A DNA stretch of 64,000 nt from Fenollaria massiliensis (GCF_000312505.2 NZ_HG326227.1:1-64000), one strand, 5' to 3'; shown: positions 1 through 7,796, numbered from the stretch's first letter. Notes: generated by a model from the letters alone, not told the origin. Made by a program: numbers and translations.

Positions 1-4
1 TTAT

Positions 5-89
5 GGAAGAGTACCCAAGTGGCTAAAGGGGGCGGACTGTAAATCCGTTAGCTAAGCTTTCAGTGGTTCAAATCCACTCTCTTCCACCA
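5..89 (+). tRNA. tRNA-Tyr (GTA)
   Basis: The 7-bp acceptor stem GGAAGAG/CTCTTCC closes the molecule and CCA is encoded. The anticodon loop reads CTGTAAA, giving anticodon GTA. A long variable arm lies before the T arm, as expected for tRNA-Tyr. It is first in the visible cluster, which probably extends upstream of the window. Confidence 0.95.
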
Positions 90-92
90 TAT

Positions 93-167
93 GCGGAAAT
101 GGCTCAGTGGTAGAGCATCGCCTTGCCAAGGCGAGGGTCGCGAGTTCGAATCTCGTTTTCCGCTCCA
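93..167 (+). tRNA. tRNA-Gly (GCC)
   Basis: Acceptor stem GCGGAAA/TTTCCGC, T-loop GTTCGAATC and encoded CCA are present. The anticodon loop CTTGCCA gives anticodon GCC. It starts three bases after the tRNA-Tyr CCA, so the two are co-transcribed. Confidence 0.95.
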
Positions 168-192
168 TATTTTTTTTAATACCGCAAAATTT

Positions 193-266
193 GCGGGTGT
201 AGCTCAGTGGTAGAGCCCCAGCCTTCCAAGCTGGTTGCGAGGGTCCGATTCCCTTCACCCGCTCCA
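193..266 (+). tRNA. tRNA-Gly (TCC)
   Basis: Acceptor stem GCGGGTG/CACCCGC with encoded CCA; anticodon loop CTTCCAA gives anticodon TCC. The T-loop reads GTCCGATTC instead of the usual GTTCGA. It complements the GCC isoacceptor just upstream. Confidence 0.92.
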
Positions 267-276
267 TACGTTACAT

Positions 277-354
<78 letters not shown>

Positions 355-355
355 T

Positions 356-390
356 AGCAGCAAAACTTAATATTCTTTTGCTGCTTTTTT
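356..390 (+). terminator. Rho-independent terminator after the first tRNA group
   Basis: A 10-bp stem (AGCAGCAAAA with TTTTGCTGCT) is followed by a T run ending at 390. It ends the first tRNA transcript (Tyr-Gly-Gly-Arg). Confidence 0.85.
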
Positions 391-402
391 GCATAAATAT
401 TA

Positions 403-436
403 TAACTCTATAGACCATCTGGCTACGAAGCGGACA
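403..436 (+). pseudogene. Remnant of a tRNA-Arg(ACG)-like sequence
   Basis: The segment holds CTGGCTACGAA, the anticodon arm of the intact tRNA-Arg(ACG) at 582-658, preceded by a decayed CTATAGA resembling GATAGAG. No acceptor or T arm can be found, so it is not a working tRNA. Its place after copy 1 of tRNA-Arg(TCT) mirrors the place of the intact ACG gene after copy 2. Confidence 0.55.
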
Positions 437-472
437 TTCTAGTTATGATATTACGATTAAATACAATAATGT

Positions 473-549
<77 letters not shown>

Positions 550-581
550 TTGCAGTAAAATTTAAATAATTTTGCTTGCAT

Positions 582-658
582 GCATCATTAGCTCAGCTGG
601 ATAGAGTGTCTGGCTACGAACCAGAAGGTCGGGGGTTCGACTCCCTCATGATGCGCCA
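582..658 (+). tRNA. tRNA-Arg (ACG)
   Basis: Acceptor GCATCAT/ATGATGC, anticodon loop CTACGAA giving ACG (the A is normally deaminated to inosine by TadA), T stem GGGGG/CTCCC and encoded CCA. Confidence 0.95.
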
Positions 659-662
659 CCTT

Positions 663-696
663 AGGACTAAGTATTTTCAACTACTTGGTCCTTTTT
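663..696 (+). terminator. Terminator of the tRNA cluster
   Basis: Stem AGGACTAAGTA with TACTTGGTCCT (one G-T pair), loop TTTTCAAC, then a T run. Ends the tRNA transcript before the ADP-ribosylglycohydrolase gene. Confidence 0.85.
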
Positions 697-731
697 CATA
701 TACAAATCATTATGATTATGGAGGTTGAATT

Positions 732-1508
732 ATGTCAAAATTAAGATCAGCTATATATGGTTTTGCTATTGGCGATGCATTAGGCGTGCCATACGAGTTT
801 AATGAAAGACACACATTTATTTGCACAGATATGATTGGTCACGGCACATGGAATCAAGAAGCAGGCACATGGTCCGATGATACATCGCTCACACTTGCTA
901 CTGCAAAATCAATTAAAGACAAAGGATGCATTGATTTAAAAGATATTAGAAAGAATTTTGAATCGTGGCTACATGATGATGAATTCACTGCAAACGGTAC
1001 TGTATTTGATGTTGGCGGAACTACACGCAAAGCTATTGAAATTGGTCATGGCATGGACGGCTTTCATGACAATGGTAATGGCTCACTTATGAGAATACTC
1101 CCACTAGCGTTTATAGATTCATCAGATGATGATATTGCTAATGTTTCAGCCATCACACACGCTCATGAAATATCGAAAAATGCTTGTATAGAATATATTC
1201 ATATAGCAAGAAAATTAATTAAGGGCGAAAAATATATTGATGAGGCAATAAAAAATATAGATGAAAGCGAAATTAAATCAGGCGGATTTGTTCTTGACAC
1301 ACTAAAAGCATCACTTTGGTGTATATTAAATACAGATAATTATAAGGATGCTGTATTAAAAGCAGTAAACTTTGGCAGTGATACAGATACAACAGCTGCA
1401 GTCACAGGTGGACTTGCTGGAATAATTTATGGATATGATACTATACCAAAAGAGTGGATAGATAAGTTAAAGAATAAAGAATTAATTGAAGAATGTTTAT
1501 TTGAATAA
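732..1508 (+). CDS. ADP-ribosylglycohydrolase family protein
   Basis: 258 residues. Seen: GDALGVPYEF near residue 14, WSDDTSLTLA near 47, NGNGSLMRILPL near 116 and GSDTDTTAAVTGGLAG near 216. The acidic DD and DTD groups are the di-Mg-binding residues of the DraG/ARH fold. Family members hydrolyse ADP-ribosyl bonds on proteins, nucleic acids or small molecules; the substrate here cannot be read from sequence. The protein is cytoplasmic (no signal peptide) and slightly short for the family. The start is supported by GGAGG at 720-724 eight bases before the ATG. It is a single-gene unit between two terminators, with no ADP-ribosyltransferase beside it. Confidence 0.88.
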   Translation: MSKLRSAIYGFAIGDALGVPYEFNERHTFICTDMIGHGTWNQEAGTWSDDTSLTLATAKSIKDKGCIDLKDIRKNFESWLHDDEFTANGTVFDVGGTTRKAIEIGHGMDGFHDNGNGSLMRILPLAFIDSSDDDIANVSAITHAHEISKNACIEYIHIARKLIKGEKYIDEAIKNIDESEIKSGGFVLDTLKASLWCILNTDNYKDAVLKAVNFGSDTDTTAAVTGGLAGIIYGYDTIPKEWIDKLKNKELIEECLFE

Positions 1509-1517
1509 ATTAGATAT

Positions 1518-1550
1518 GCTACTAAGTATTATAACTTAGTAGCTTTTTTT
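1518..1550 (+). terminator. Terminator of the ADP-ribosylglycohydrolase gene
   Basis: Stem GCTACTAAGT/ACTTAGTAGC (10 bp, perfect), loop ATTATA, followed by seven T. Confidence 0.9.
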
Positions 1551-1620
1551 GTGTTTTTAATAAAATAAACATTATAAATAAAAGAATTTTAACAGAATAT
1601 ATTTAAACGTTAAAAAATAC

Positions 1621-1649
1621 TTGACTGTTGAATTAATTTATGCTATTTT
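1621..1649 (+). promoter_or_regulatory. Sigma-A type promoter ahead of the broken ArsR-like gene
   Basis: -35 TTGACT at 1621-1626, 17-bp spacer, -10 TATTTT at 1644-1649 with an upstream TGC. It may still drive the gene at 1953, since no terminator is seen between them. Confidence 0.55.
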
Positions 1650-1679
1650 ATATTCAAAGATGGTAAGTATGATGTGAAA

Positions 1680-1917
1680 ATGAATGAGGTTCACATATTA
1701 AGCACACTAAAAGAGATTAATTTAGTAAGTAATTCTGCAAGATTGAAAATAATTACAACATTGGCACTACAGCAAAGACGGCACAAGACCTTTTAGATGC
1801 TTTATGAGTTAGCGGCTTAAAATACATTATCATTTAAGGCTTTTTGAAGAGAATGGAATTATTGAGTTTGTTTATACTGAGTTAATAAATGGAATAACGC
1901 AAAAATACTATAACTAA
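1680..1917 (+). pseudogene. Degenerate ArsR-type winged-helix regulator
   Basis: No open frame spans this stretch, but protein-like fragments appear in successive frames. The ATG at 1680 gives an N-terminal piece with SNSARLKIITTLAL, a second frame gives TAKTAQDLLDAL, and a third gives KIHYHLRLFEENGIIEFVY followed by a stop at 1915. The order (helix, helix, HTH recognition helix with YHLRLFEENG, beta wing) is that of ArsR/HTH_20 repressors, whose typical motif is SxHLxxLxxAGLV. At least two frameshifts and an in-frame stop break it, so no functional regulator is expected. Its former targets are unknown. Confidence 0.65.
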
Positions 1918-1952
1918 CAGAAGAAATTAAAATTATGATAGGAGGCAATAAA

Positions 1953-2468
1953 ATGGGATTGTTTAATTTATTTGGTGGCAAAAAAACAGTTGAGTTAGAT
2001 AATGTAAAAAGCAATGAAAACAAAAATCGCATGAGAGAAATCTTTGATAAGCAAGTAGATAATGGTTCGGAATATAAAATAGTTTATGCTTATTCAGAAG
2101 ATATTAGTGGTGCGAATTTCGTAGTGCTTCGTACCGTTTCCTATAAATACAGAAGTTTTATACTTGGCTATAAGGAAGATGATTTAAGTTTAGTTTTTCT
2201 TGAAGTAAGCCCTGATTTAAATCAGGTTGGAGAAGCACTTTTGTATAAACCACAAGATGTAAAGAAAACCAATTTTACAAAGATGGTAGGTGCATATTAT
2301 TTACAGTATGGAAGTTCGTTCAAGAAAGAATTTTTCAACTTTTTTGTTCCTGAGACTATTGATGATATAGTTAACCATGATTGGTATGATGAAGATACTT
2401 TTACTTACATTGACCAAAGAGAAGTACATGGCAGCTGGGTGGATTTTTGGAATAAATTTTGCAAATAA
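1953..2468 (+). CDS. Hypothetical cytoplasmic protein
   Basis: 171 residues from the ATG at 1953, chosen because AGGAGG at 1941-1946 lies six bases upstream; an in-frame ATG at 1935 precedes that site. I recognise no family. The N terminus MGLFNLFGGKK is followed by a charged helix, then a mixed alpha/beta body with YIDQREVHGSWVDFWNKF at the C terminus. No signal peptide, membrane segment or cysteine motif is seen. It lies 13 bases before a Nudix hydrolase gene and is probably co-transcribed with it, so a housecleaning or phage/stress-linked role is possible but unsupported. Confidence 0.7.
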   Translation: MGLFNLFGGKKTVELDNVKSNENKNRMREIFDKQVDNGSEYKIVYAYSEDISGANFVVLRTVSYKYRSFILGYKEDDLSLVFLEVSPDLNQVGEALLYKPQDVKKTNFTKMVGAYYLQYGSSFKKEFFNFFVPETIDDIVNHDWYDEDTFTYIDQREVHGSWVDFWNKFCK

Positions 2469-2481
2469 AAGGTAATTTATT

Positions 2482-2964
2482 ATGAAATTAAAACAAGCTT
2501 ACACTGTTATATACATCAAGGACAAGACTACTAATAAATTTTTGTTCTTATACAGAAATAAAAAGAAAAATGATATTAATCATGGCAAATACATTGGCAT
2601 TGGCGGTAAGATTGAGCCGGGCGAGTCGAAGGATGAGTGCATTTTGCGCGAGGTGTATGAAGAGACGAATCTTACACTTAAGACTTTTTATTACATGGGC
2701 GAGGTTCGCTACATCGACATAGGTTCTAGTACTTATGAAAAAATGTATGTATATTACAGCGATGATTATACAGGCGAGATAAAAGAATGTTCTGAGGGCA
2801 CTCTTAAGTTTATGAGTGAGGAAGAATTTTATAACAGTCCTCATTGGGAAGGGGACAAGATATTTCTTGATTATGCTCTAAAAAATAAAGCATTCAAATC
2901 TGTTGATTATTATTATCAAAATGGTGTTAATTTTAAAACTATATTATTAAATAGAGAGGTTTAA
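2482..2964 (+). CDS. Nudix hydrolase (MutT-like, 8-oxo-dGTPase type)
   Basis: 160 residues. The Nudix box is complete: GGKIEPGESKDECILREVYE followed by ETNL, near residues 41-64, fitting GX5EX7REUXEEXGU except Asn in place of the final Gly. This box binds Mg and hydrolyses nucleoside diphosphates linked to another group. Preceding GKYIGIGGK resembles the 8-oxo-dGTP diphosphatase subfamily of Firmicutes, so sanitation of oxidised nucleotides is a reasonable inference. The codon usage in the middle of the gene (GCG, GGC, GAG) is richer in GC than in the gene before it. Confidence 0.85.
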   Translation: MKLKQAYTVIYIKDKTTNKFLFLYRNKKKNDINHGKYIGIGGKIEPGESKDECILREVYEETNLTLKTFYYMGEVRYIDIGSSTYEKMYVYYSDDYTGEIKECSEGTLKFMSEEEFYNSPHWEGDKIFLDYALKNKAFKSVDYYYQNGVNFKTILLNREV

Positions 2965-2996
2965 CAAAAAGAAGGGATAGGCTCCAGGCCTATCCC
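2965..2996 (-). terminator. Terminator, mainly for the minus-strand reductase operon
   Basis: Perfect 9-bp stem GGGATAGGC/GCCTATCCC. Read on the minus strand it is followed by TTCTTTTTG, a usable T tract. It sits between the convergent Nudix gene and DUF3343 gene, so it may act in both directions. Confidence 0.8.
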
Positions 2997-3002
2997 TTGA
3001 TA

Positions 3003-3263
3003 TTAGCAAAATCTCATTCTATTTGGATCATCTCTTACGATGTCTTCCCAAAATCTATCTATCTTGATGGAATTTTTTTCTGCAAGCATCGCTATCTTTT
3101 CTCTATCTTTAGCTTCATAAATAATGCACAAGCCGCAGCAATGGTCCGCATTTCTCGGCGTTGGTGCTATGGTAACATCAAAGCCATTATCTTTAAGTAG
3201 ATAGTATAGTTTTGATGCAGTTTCTGAATCTCCCAAAAGAATGTAGTTTCTTAGCTCTTTCAT
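3003..3263 (-). CDS. DUF3343 protein, putative Se/S carrier-like
   Basis: 86 residues from the ATG at 3263; a TTG at 3275 would add four residues and overlap the upstream stop. No clear ribosome site is seen, suggesting translational coupling. The family signature is present: APTPRNADHCCGLC near residues 33-46, with three cysteines. DUF3343 proteins are small ferredoxin-fold-sized proteins that co-occur with selenium metabolism and HgdB-type reductase genes; their biochemical role is not established. It is last in the activase/reductase operon. A second DUF3343 gene lies at 7491. Confidence 0.8.
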   Translation of the reverse strand: MKELRNYILLGDSETASKLYYLLKDNGFDVTIAPTPRNADHCCGLCIIYEAKDREKIAMLAEKNSIKIDRFWEDIVRDDPNRMRFC

Positions 3264-3267
3264 TTTA

Positions 3268-4545
3268 TTAGTCAAGCATTTCTATGAAGGCACCGATTCT
3301 TGTCTTTAATTGTTCTGCGTCTTCATCTGTGTAGTCTGTTTCTATGCCCATAACTGGTATACCTAGCTTGTTAAGTTCTTTTTCTACGAAGTAGCCTTCT
3401 GTATCATATAGGTTACAGAACTTAAGGTTAAGGTCGATAACGCCGTCTGCTTTGTACTCTTTAGCTAGTCTTACGATATCGTCGATTCTTGCATGGTTTG
3501 GTGTGAAGCAAGCGCAGTTAATGCTGCCAAGGTATCTTTGAGCAAGATTATGAACCATAGTATCCATATCAGCGCCATCATCTTCTTCAACAAGTTTGTA
3601 GCTGTAACGAATTCCTGTACACATTTCTTCACAAACAACAGCTGCTCCTAGTGATTCGATGATGTGGTGCATCTTCCAGTTAGGTATTGAAAGTGGTGTA
3701 CCTGTTAGAAGTATTCTCTTTGCGCCTGGTTTATAAACTGAAACTTTATTTTTAACTCTTTCTTCAAGTTCGTCACAAAGCTTATTAATCATTTGTGTAG
3801 TTCTTTCTGGATCGTCATAGAAAGCAACTTGTGTGATAACTAAAACGTCTTTACCGCTTATTGGAACTAGATCGTTCTTTCTAAATTCATTAAGTCTCTT
3901 TAATGCTTTTCTCTTGTTGTTAACAATATGTATAGCCTTTCTTAGACCTTCTTCAGTAACTTTGTTACCAGTTAGTTCTTCGATTCTCTTGATGTAGCGT
4001 TTTATTTCTGCTTCCCATTTTTCGAAGTCTTCGTCTCTTTTCATTTGAGGTATGTCCATGATAAACATTGGTGCGTCTTCTGCAAGTATTTCCCAAGCTT
4101 TTTTCTTACCGTCACAAGTTGTTTCACCAACGAATAAGTCGGCTATTCTGAAGAATGGGCAAGTTCTGTCAAATCTTGCACCTAGTGATGCTTTGATTAG
4201 TGGGCAAGTTGCTGTAGGAAGTTTCTTTTCTCCTCCTGGTACCCAGAATTGTGATCCACTACAAAGTCCTGTAACTATTGCTCCAGCAGCTATAGGCACT
4301 TCATCTGGTACGTGTATACAGAATGTTCCAACTACTTTGCCACCGTTTTTTTGATGTTCGATTAATTCTGCTGGTCTAATACCGTGGATATCTCCAACTA
4401 CCATGTTCCAGTAGTCCATACCCTTTGGTCTGTTTTCTTGGCTTAGGAATACGTCTCCAAAAGCTCCTGGTAAAACTTCACATAGCATATCATGTTTTTC
4501 AATGTCCATGCCTAGTTTGTTCCACATTTCATGATTCTTATCCAT
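3268..4545 (-). CDS. HgdB-family reductase, probable double-cubane-cluster protein
   Basis: 425 residues, a single-chain member of the 2-hydroxyacyl-CoA dehydratase D-component (HgdB/BcrC) superfamily. Cysteines that could hold clusters: C76, C95, C114, C129, C144, C305, C309, C344, C346 and C377. The single-gene arrangement with an adjacent activase and a DUF3343 gene matches double-cubane-cluster ([8Fe-9S]) reductases, which use ATP-driven low-potential electrons; the physiological substrate is not known. A classical dehydratase would need a second, similarly sized subunit, which is absent. The AGGAGG site seven bases upstream supports the start. The operon is oxygen-sensitive chemistry, consistent with an anaerobe. 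Confidence 0.82.
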   Translation of the reverse strand: MDKNHEMWNKLGMDIEKHDMLCEVLPGAFGDVFLSQENRPKGMDYWNMVVGDIHGIRPAELIEHQKNGGKVVGTFCIHVPDEVPIAAGAIVTGLCSGSQFWVPGGEKKLPTATCPLIKASLGARFDRTCPFFRIADLFVGETTCDGKKKAWEILAEDAPMFIMDIPQMKRDEDFEKWEAEIKRYIKRIEELTGNKVTEEGLRKAIHIVNNKRKALKRLNEFRKNDLVPISGKDVLVITQVAFYDDPERTTQMINKLCDELEERVKNKVSVYKPGAKRILLTGTPLSIPNWKMHHIIESLGAAVVCEEMCTGIRYSYKLVEEDDGADMDTMVHNLAQRYLGSINCACFTPNHARIDDIVRLAKEYKADGVIDLNLKFCNLYDTEGYFVEKELNKLGIPVMGIETDYTDEDAEQLKTRIGAFIEMLD

Positions 4546-5272
4546 TTTGTCCTCCTTTTAATATACAGCCCTTGGGAGCTAGGTCGATTTTTTTGTAGCT
4601 CTCACAAATTGGGCTCTTTAGTGTATCCAGAATTATTTCTGGACAGGCTACATTAATACATTTATATTTAGTTTTATTAATGCCATTAATATTATCTTCT
4701 AAAACCTTTTCAAGAATTTTTACTCTTTTTTGAGGTTCAGCCACATATCTAATATAGTATTTAATAATGTTATACTCATACGGCTCAATCTTTTTTTCTA
4801 TCGTCTCTAAAAGTTCATCGATTTTAGAAAATGTTTTTTTATATTCTTTATATTTTTTCTCGTCAAAATTAAAGCCGTAAACTGATTTTATTATGCCGTC
4901 AATATCTGTTCCTGCAATATCCCCACTATATTTATAAATATATCTATCGCAATTAGCGCTAAAGACTTCTGTAAATTTTTTACAAATATCTTCAATCAAA
5001 AATATTTTCGATGAATAGATGAGTGGACACTTTTTTGTAGTCATGTAAATGGTAGTCGCGCTTATCATATCGCAGGTGTTATACTCGCCATATTGTAAAA
5101 TCTCAGTGTCAGTCGATTCGATTGGGTAGGGAACGAGGCCGTAGCTCATTAAGAATGCTTCGTCGATGTCTTTGGCAAAGTAGCCGATGACGTTATTCTC
5201 AGTCATTTTAAAAGTGACGGCTTCAACATAGGCATTGCGCCTTAAGTCTTTAAAAAATTCTAGGTCTATCAT
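4538..5272 (-). CDS. Cys-rich protein of the reductase operon, HgdB-like remnant or accessory
   Basis: 244 residues; not recognised with confidence. It starts inside the activase stop (ATGA overlap) and overlaps the reductase start by eight bases, so the three are translationally coupled. Cysteines cluster in NTCDMIS, KKCPLIY and DICKKF (N-terminal half) and in KCINVACPE, SPICESY and KGCILKGG (C-terminal third), spacing suggestive of an Fe-S protein. The N-terminal part (YEEAFLMSYGLVPYPIE-like region, residues 35-55) resembles the opening of HgdB-type proteins, but the length is little more than half of theirs. It could be a reduced second subunit or an electron-transfer partner. Confidence 0.6.
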   Translation of the reverse strand: MIDLEFFKDLRRNAYVEAVTFKMTENNVIGYFAKDIDEAFLMSYGLVPYPIESTDTEILQYGEYNTCDMISATTIYMTTKKCPLIYSSKIFLIEDICKKFTEVFSANCDRYIYKYSGDIAGTDIDGIIKSVYGFNFDEKKYKEYKKTFSKIDELLETIEKKIEPYEYNIIKYYIRYVAEPQKRVKILEKVLEDNINGINKTKYKCINVACPEIILDTLKSPICESYKKIDLAPKGCILKGGQNG

Positions 5273-6027
5273 TATTTTGCGAGTAGTGCAGCGCCTATGG
5301 CTCCAGCAAATCTTGCGTCTTTATGAGTTTTTACTGGTCCACCAAGTTTTTTGCTCAATAGCTCAACAGTAAATTCTGAGTCACAGAAACCACCAGTTAA
5401 GAAATAATTGTTTGAAGCATTTTTTCTATTGGCAAGGGCAGATACTTTCTTAACTATCGAGTCAACAACGCCTCTTGCGATGTCTTCACGAGGAGTTCCT
5501 TTGCCCATAAGTGAAATTACTTCTGATTCGGCAAATACTGTACAAACAGATGATATGTTAACTGATTTACCTTTTTTAGCAAATTCAAACATCTCATTTA
5601 GTGAAAGTCCAAGCCTATTGGCCATAACTTCCAAAAACTTTCCAGTACCTGCTGAGCACTTGTCATTCATGATAAAATCCATAACGTTTGAGTTTTTCAC
5701 AATAATTACCTTAGTATCTTGTCCACCGATATCGATAACTGTCATGTCCTCAGGATTTAAGAAGTGAGCTCCTTTTGCGTGGCACGTAATTTCAGTAACA
5801 GTTCTGTCAGCATAAGGCACACTGATTCTGCCGTAGCCAGTCGCAGTGATTTTAACATCATCTTCGCCGTATCCTAGTGATTTGATCCATCCTTTAATCT
5901 CTTCACCAGTTTCTTTACTATTCCAGCCGCTCGGCATAATTTTTTCGTGCAATATGTTCTTTTTTTCTTCGTCTAGGATAACAGCTTTAGAAGCAGTTGA
6001 TCCTATGTCAATTCCTATGTAATGCAT
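5272..6027 (-). CDS. ATP-dependent activase (HgdC/BcrD family) for the adjacent reductase
   Basis: 251 residues, the usual length of 2-hydroxyacyl-CoA dehydratase activases. GIDIGSTASKAVIL at residues 5-18 is the ASKHA phosphate-binding motif; VIDIGGQDTK at 97-106 is the second one. C124 in DKCSAGTGKFLE and C162 in SVCTVFAESE are the two cysteines that, from each monomer of a dimer, bind one bridging [4Fe-4S] cluster. ATP hydrolysis opens the dimer and drives an electron into the partner reductase. First gene of the minus-strand operon, with a good promoter at 6059-6087. Confidence 0.9.
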   Translation of the reverse strand: MHYIGIDIGSTASKAVILDEEKKNILHEKIMPSGWNSKETGEEIKGWIKSLGYGEDDVKITATGYGRISVPYADRTVTEITCHAKGAHFLNPEDMTVIDIGGQDTKVIIVKNSNVMDFIMNDKCSAGTGKFLEVMANRLGLSLNEMFEFAKKGKSVNISSVCTVFAESEVISLMGKGTPREDIARGVVDSIVKKVSALANRKNASNNYFLTGGFCDSEFTVELLSKKLGGPVKTHKDARFAGAIGAALLAK

Positions 6028-6058
6028 AATTCACCTCACTTAATACATACTTAATTTG

Positions 6059-6087
6059 ATTATATCTCATTAGGAAGCCATATTCAA
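6059..6087 (-). promoter_or_regulatory. Promoter of the activase/reductase operon
   Basis: On the minus strand: TTGAAT (6087-6082), 17-bp spacer, TATAAT (6064-6059), then about 30 bases to the activase ATG. Divergent from the yedE promoter. Confidence 0.75.
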
Positions 6088-6186
6088 TAAGTATAAAATA
6101 ATTTAATACTTAGAGGCTTTATTATAAATATTTTTAATAATAATTTTTTATAATAAAGACTTAAACTATAAAATTTTCTTATAATA

Positions 6187-6215
6187 ATGAAAAAGTCTTA
6201 TAATTATGATATACT
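6187..6215 (+). promoter_or_regulatory. Putative yedE promoter
   Basis: -35-like ATGAAA at 6187-6192, 17-bp spacer, TATACT at 6210-6215. AAAGGAGGG follows just before the yedE ATG at 6235. Confidence 0.5.
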
Positions 6216-6234
6216 CGTATAAAGGAGGGATATT

Positions 6235-7311
6235 ATGAAGAAAAAACAAAACTTAATGATCTTCATTGGAGGCGCCATTATCGGTATAATCGGAGCCTTA
6301 TTAATGCACTTCGGTAACCCTGGCAACATGGGTATCTGCGTTGCATGTTTCTTTAGAGACATAGCTGGAGCTCTAGGCTTACACGGAGCAAAGGGAGTTC
6401 AATATATAAGACCAGAAATTATCGGTTTTATATTAGGAGCTTTTATCATTTCTATGGCTACAGGCGAATTTAGAGCAAAGGGTGGCTCAAACCCAGCACT
6501 TCGTTTCGTTTACGGTTTCTTAATGATGATAGGCGCTTTAGTATTTTTAGGCTGCCCACTTAGAATGCTTCTAAGAATTGGCGCTGGAGACCTAAACGCT
6601 GTAGTAGGTTTACTAGGCTTTATAGGCGGTATATTAGTAGGTATTGTATTTATTAAAAAAGGTTACTCACTTGGTAGAAACCATGATCAATCAAAATTAT
6701 CAGGACTTATTATGCCAATATTTGCTGTAATACTTTTAGTTCTAGCACTAGCTAAACCTATGTTTATAAACTTCTCAGCAAAGGGACCTGGCTCAATGCA
6801 CGCACCATTTGTAATGTCATTATGCGCAGGACTTATAGTTGGAGCTATCTTACAAAGAACAAGACTTTGTACAGCAGCTGGATTTAGAGATGCAGTTTTA
6901 ATTAAAGACTACCATTTCTTATATGGCATCATTGGTATAGTTCTTGCAAACGCTGTATTAAACATGGCTCTAGGACAATTCAAACTAGGTTTTGCTGAAC
7001 AACCAATTGCTCACTCAGAACACCTATGGAACTTCTTATCAATGAGTTTAGTTGGTTTAACAGCAGTTTTACTAGGCGGTTGCCCAATTAGACAAACAAT
7101 ACTTGCTTCACAAGGTGATACAGACGCATTTATGACAGTTATCGGTCTTATCTGCGGAGCTGCTGCATCACACAACTTTAACCTAGCTTCATCAGGTAAA
7201 GGCACTACACCATCAGGAAGAGTAGCTGTCATAGTTGGACTTGTACTAGTAGCTATAGCTGCTTGCTACATCATAGCTGAAAGAAAGAAAGGAGCTCACA
7301 ATGGCAAATAA
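6235..7311 (+). CDS. yedE: YedE family putative selenium transporter
   Basis: 358 residues with roughly nine hydrophobic segments; an integral membrane protein of the YeeE/YedE (sulf_transp) family. Conserved Gly-Cys pore motifs are visible: GICVACFFRD near 31, LGCPLRMLLR near 102, RLCTAAGFRD near 206 and LGGCPIRQTIL near 281. Family members carry thiosulfate or, in selenium-using genomes, are linked to selenium uptake. Two facts favour the selenium role here: a TusA-like gene overlaps its 3' end, and selD/selA/selB are in the same window. SD AAAGGAGGG is eight bases ahead of the start. Confidence 0.85.
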   Translation: MKKKQNLMIFIGGAIIGIIGALLMHFGNPGNMGICVACFFRDIAGALGLHGAKGVQYIRPEIIGFILGAFIISMATGEFRAKGGSNPALRFVYGFLMMIGALVFLGCPLRMLLRIGAGDLNAVVGLLGFIGGILVGIVFIKKGYSLGRNHDQSKLSGLIMPIFAVILLVLALAKPMFINFSAKGPGSMHAPFVMSLCAGLIVGAILQRTRLCTAAGFRDAVLIKDYHFLYGIIGIVLANAVLNMALGQFKLGFAEQPIAHSEHLWNFLSMSLVGLTAVLLGGCPIRQTILASQGDTDAFMTVIGLICGAAASHNFNLASSGKGTTPSGRVAVIVGLVLVAIAACYIIAERKKGAHNGK

Positions 7312-7513
7312 CATTATAGATGCAAGAGGACTTTCTTGTCCAGAACCAGTTATATTAACAAAAAATGAAGCTGATAAAGGCACAAAGAGCATTACAGTTT
7401 TAGTTGACATAGAAGTTGCTAAAGAAAATGTATCAAGATTTCTTGAAAATGCTGGCTACAAAGTAGCAGTTAAGGAAAGTGGAGAAGATTTTGAAATCAC
7501 AGCAACAAAATAA
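7301..7513 (+). CDS. TusA/SirA-like sulfurtransferase (YedF N-terminal type)
   Basis: 70 residues, a stand-alone TusA domain. DARGLSCPEPV at residues 6-16 contains the CPxP motif whose Cys carries the persulfide or perselenide. Selenium-linked YedF proteins usually have an extra C-terminal domain; this one has only the TusA part, with the following DUF3343 gene perhaps supplying a partner. The start overlaps the yedE 3' end by 11 bases and is preceded by AAAGGAG, so it is co-transcribed and probably coupled. It would pass S or Se delivered by YedE to an acceptor. Confidence 0.85.
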   Translation: MANNIIDARGLSCPEPVILTKNEADKGTKSITVLVDIEVAKENVSRFLENAGYKVAVKESGEDFEITATK

Positions 7514-7763
7514 TGTTGTCATAGTAACATTCTATTCAATATCATCGTGCCTTATGCTAAATAATAAACTCAAAGAGATTGGTATCCAATCACTCATCAT
7601 ACCGACACCGAGAGATCTTTCTTCATCCTGTGGCAATAGTTTAGCCACTTCGATTAAAAATAGAGAAGCTCTTGAAAAGGTCATAGATGAATTTGATTAT
7701 GAAGTCGATAGAATTGAGGATTATTGTTTATACGAAAGCGAAAAATTAAAAGAGATATTATAA
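7491..7763 (+). CDS. DUF3343 protein of the yedE cluster
   Basis: 90 residues from a TTG at 7491, chosen because GGAG at 7481-7484 is well spaced; a GTG at 7479 is an alternative that adds four residues. Either start lies inside the TusA-like gene. The DUF3343 signature IPTPRDLSSSCGNS is seen near residues 31-44, with fewer cysteines than the paralogue at 3003. Another cysteine pair is absent, so it need not bind metal. The position directly after yedE/tusA ties it to selenium or sulfur handling; its activity is unknown. Confidence 0.78.
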   Translation: MKSQQQNNVVIVTFYSISSCLMLNNKLKEIGIQSLIIPTPRDLSSSCGNSLATSIKNREALEKVIDEFDYEVDRIEDYCLYESEKLKEIL

Positions 7764-7771
7764 TGGATTAA

Positions 7772-7796
7772 CAGCTACATTATGTGGCTGTTTTTC
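7772..7796 (+). terminator. Terminator of the yedE cluster
   Basis: Stem ACAGCTACA/TGTGGCTGT (one G-T pair), loop TTA, then TTTTT. Confidence 0.85.

Noticed and set aside
52-267. Open frame on the minus strand across the tRNA cluster
   Set aside because: It runs through three tRNA genes whose folds are clear.
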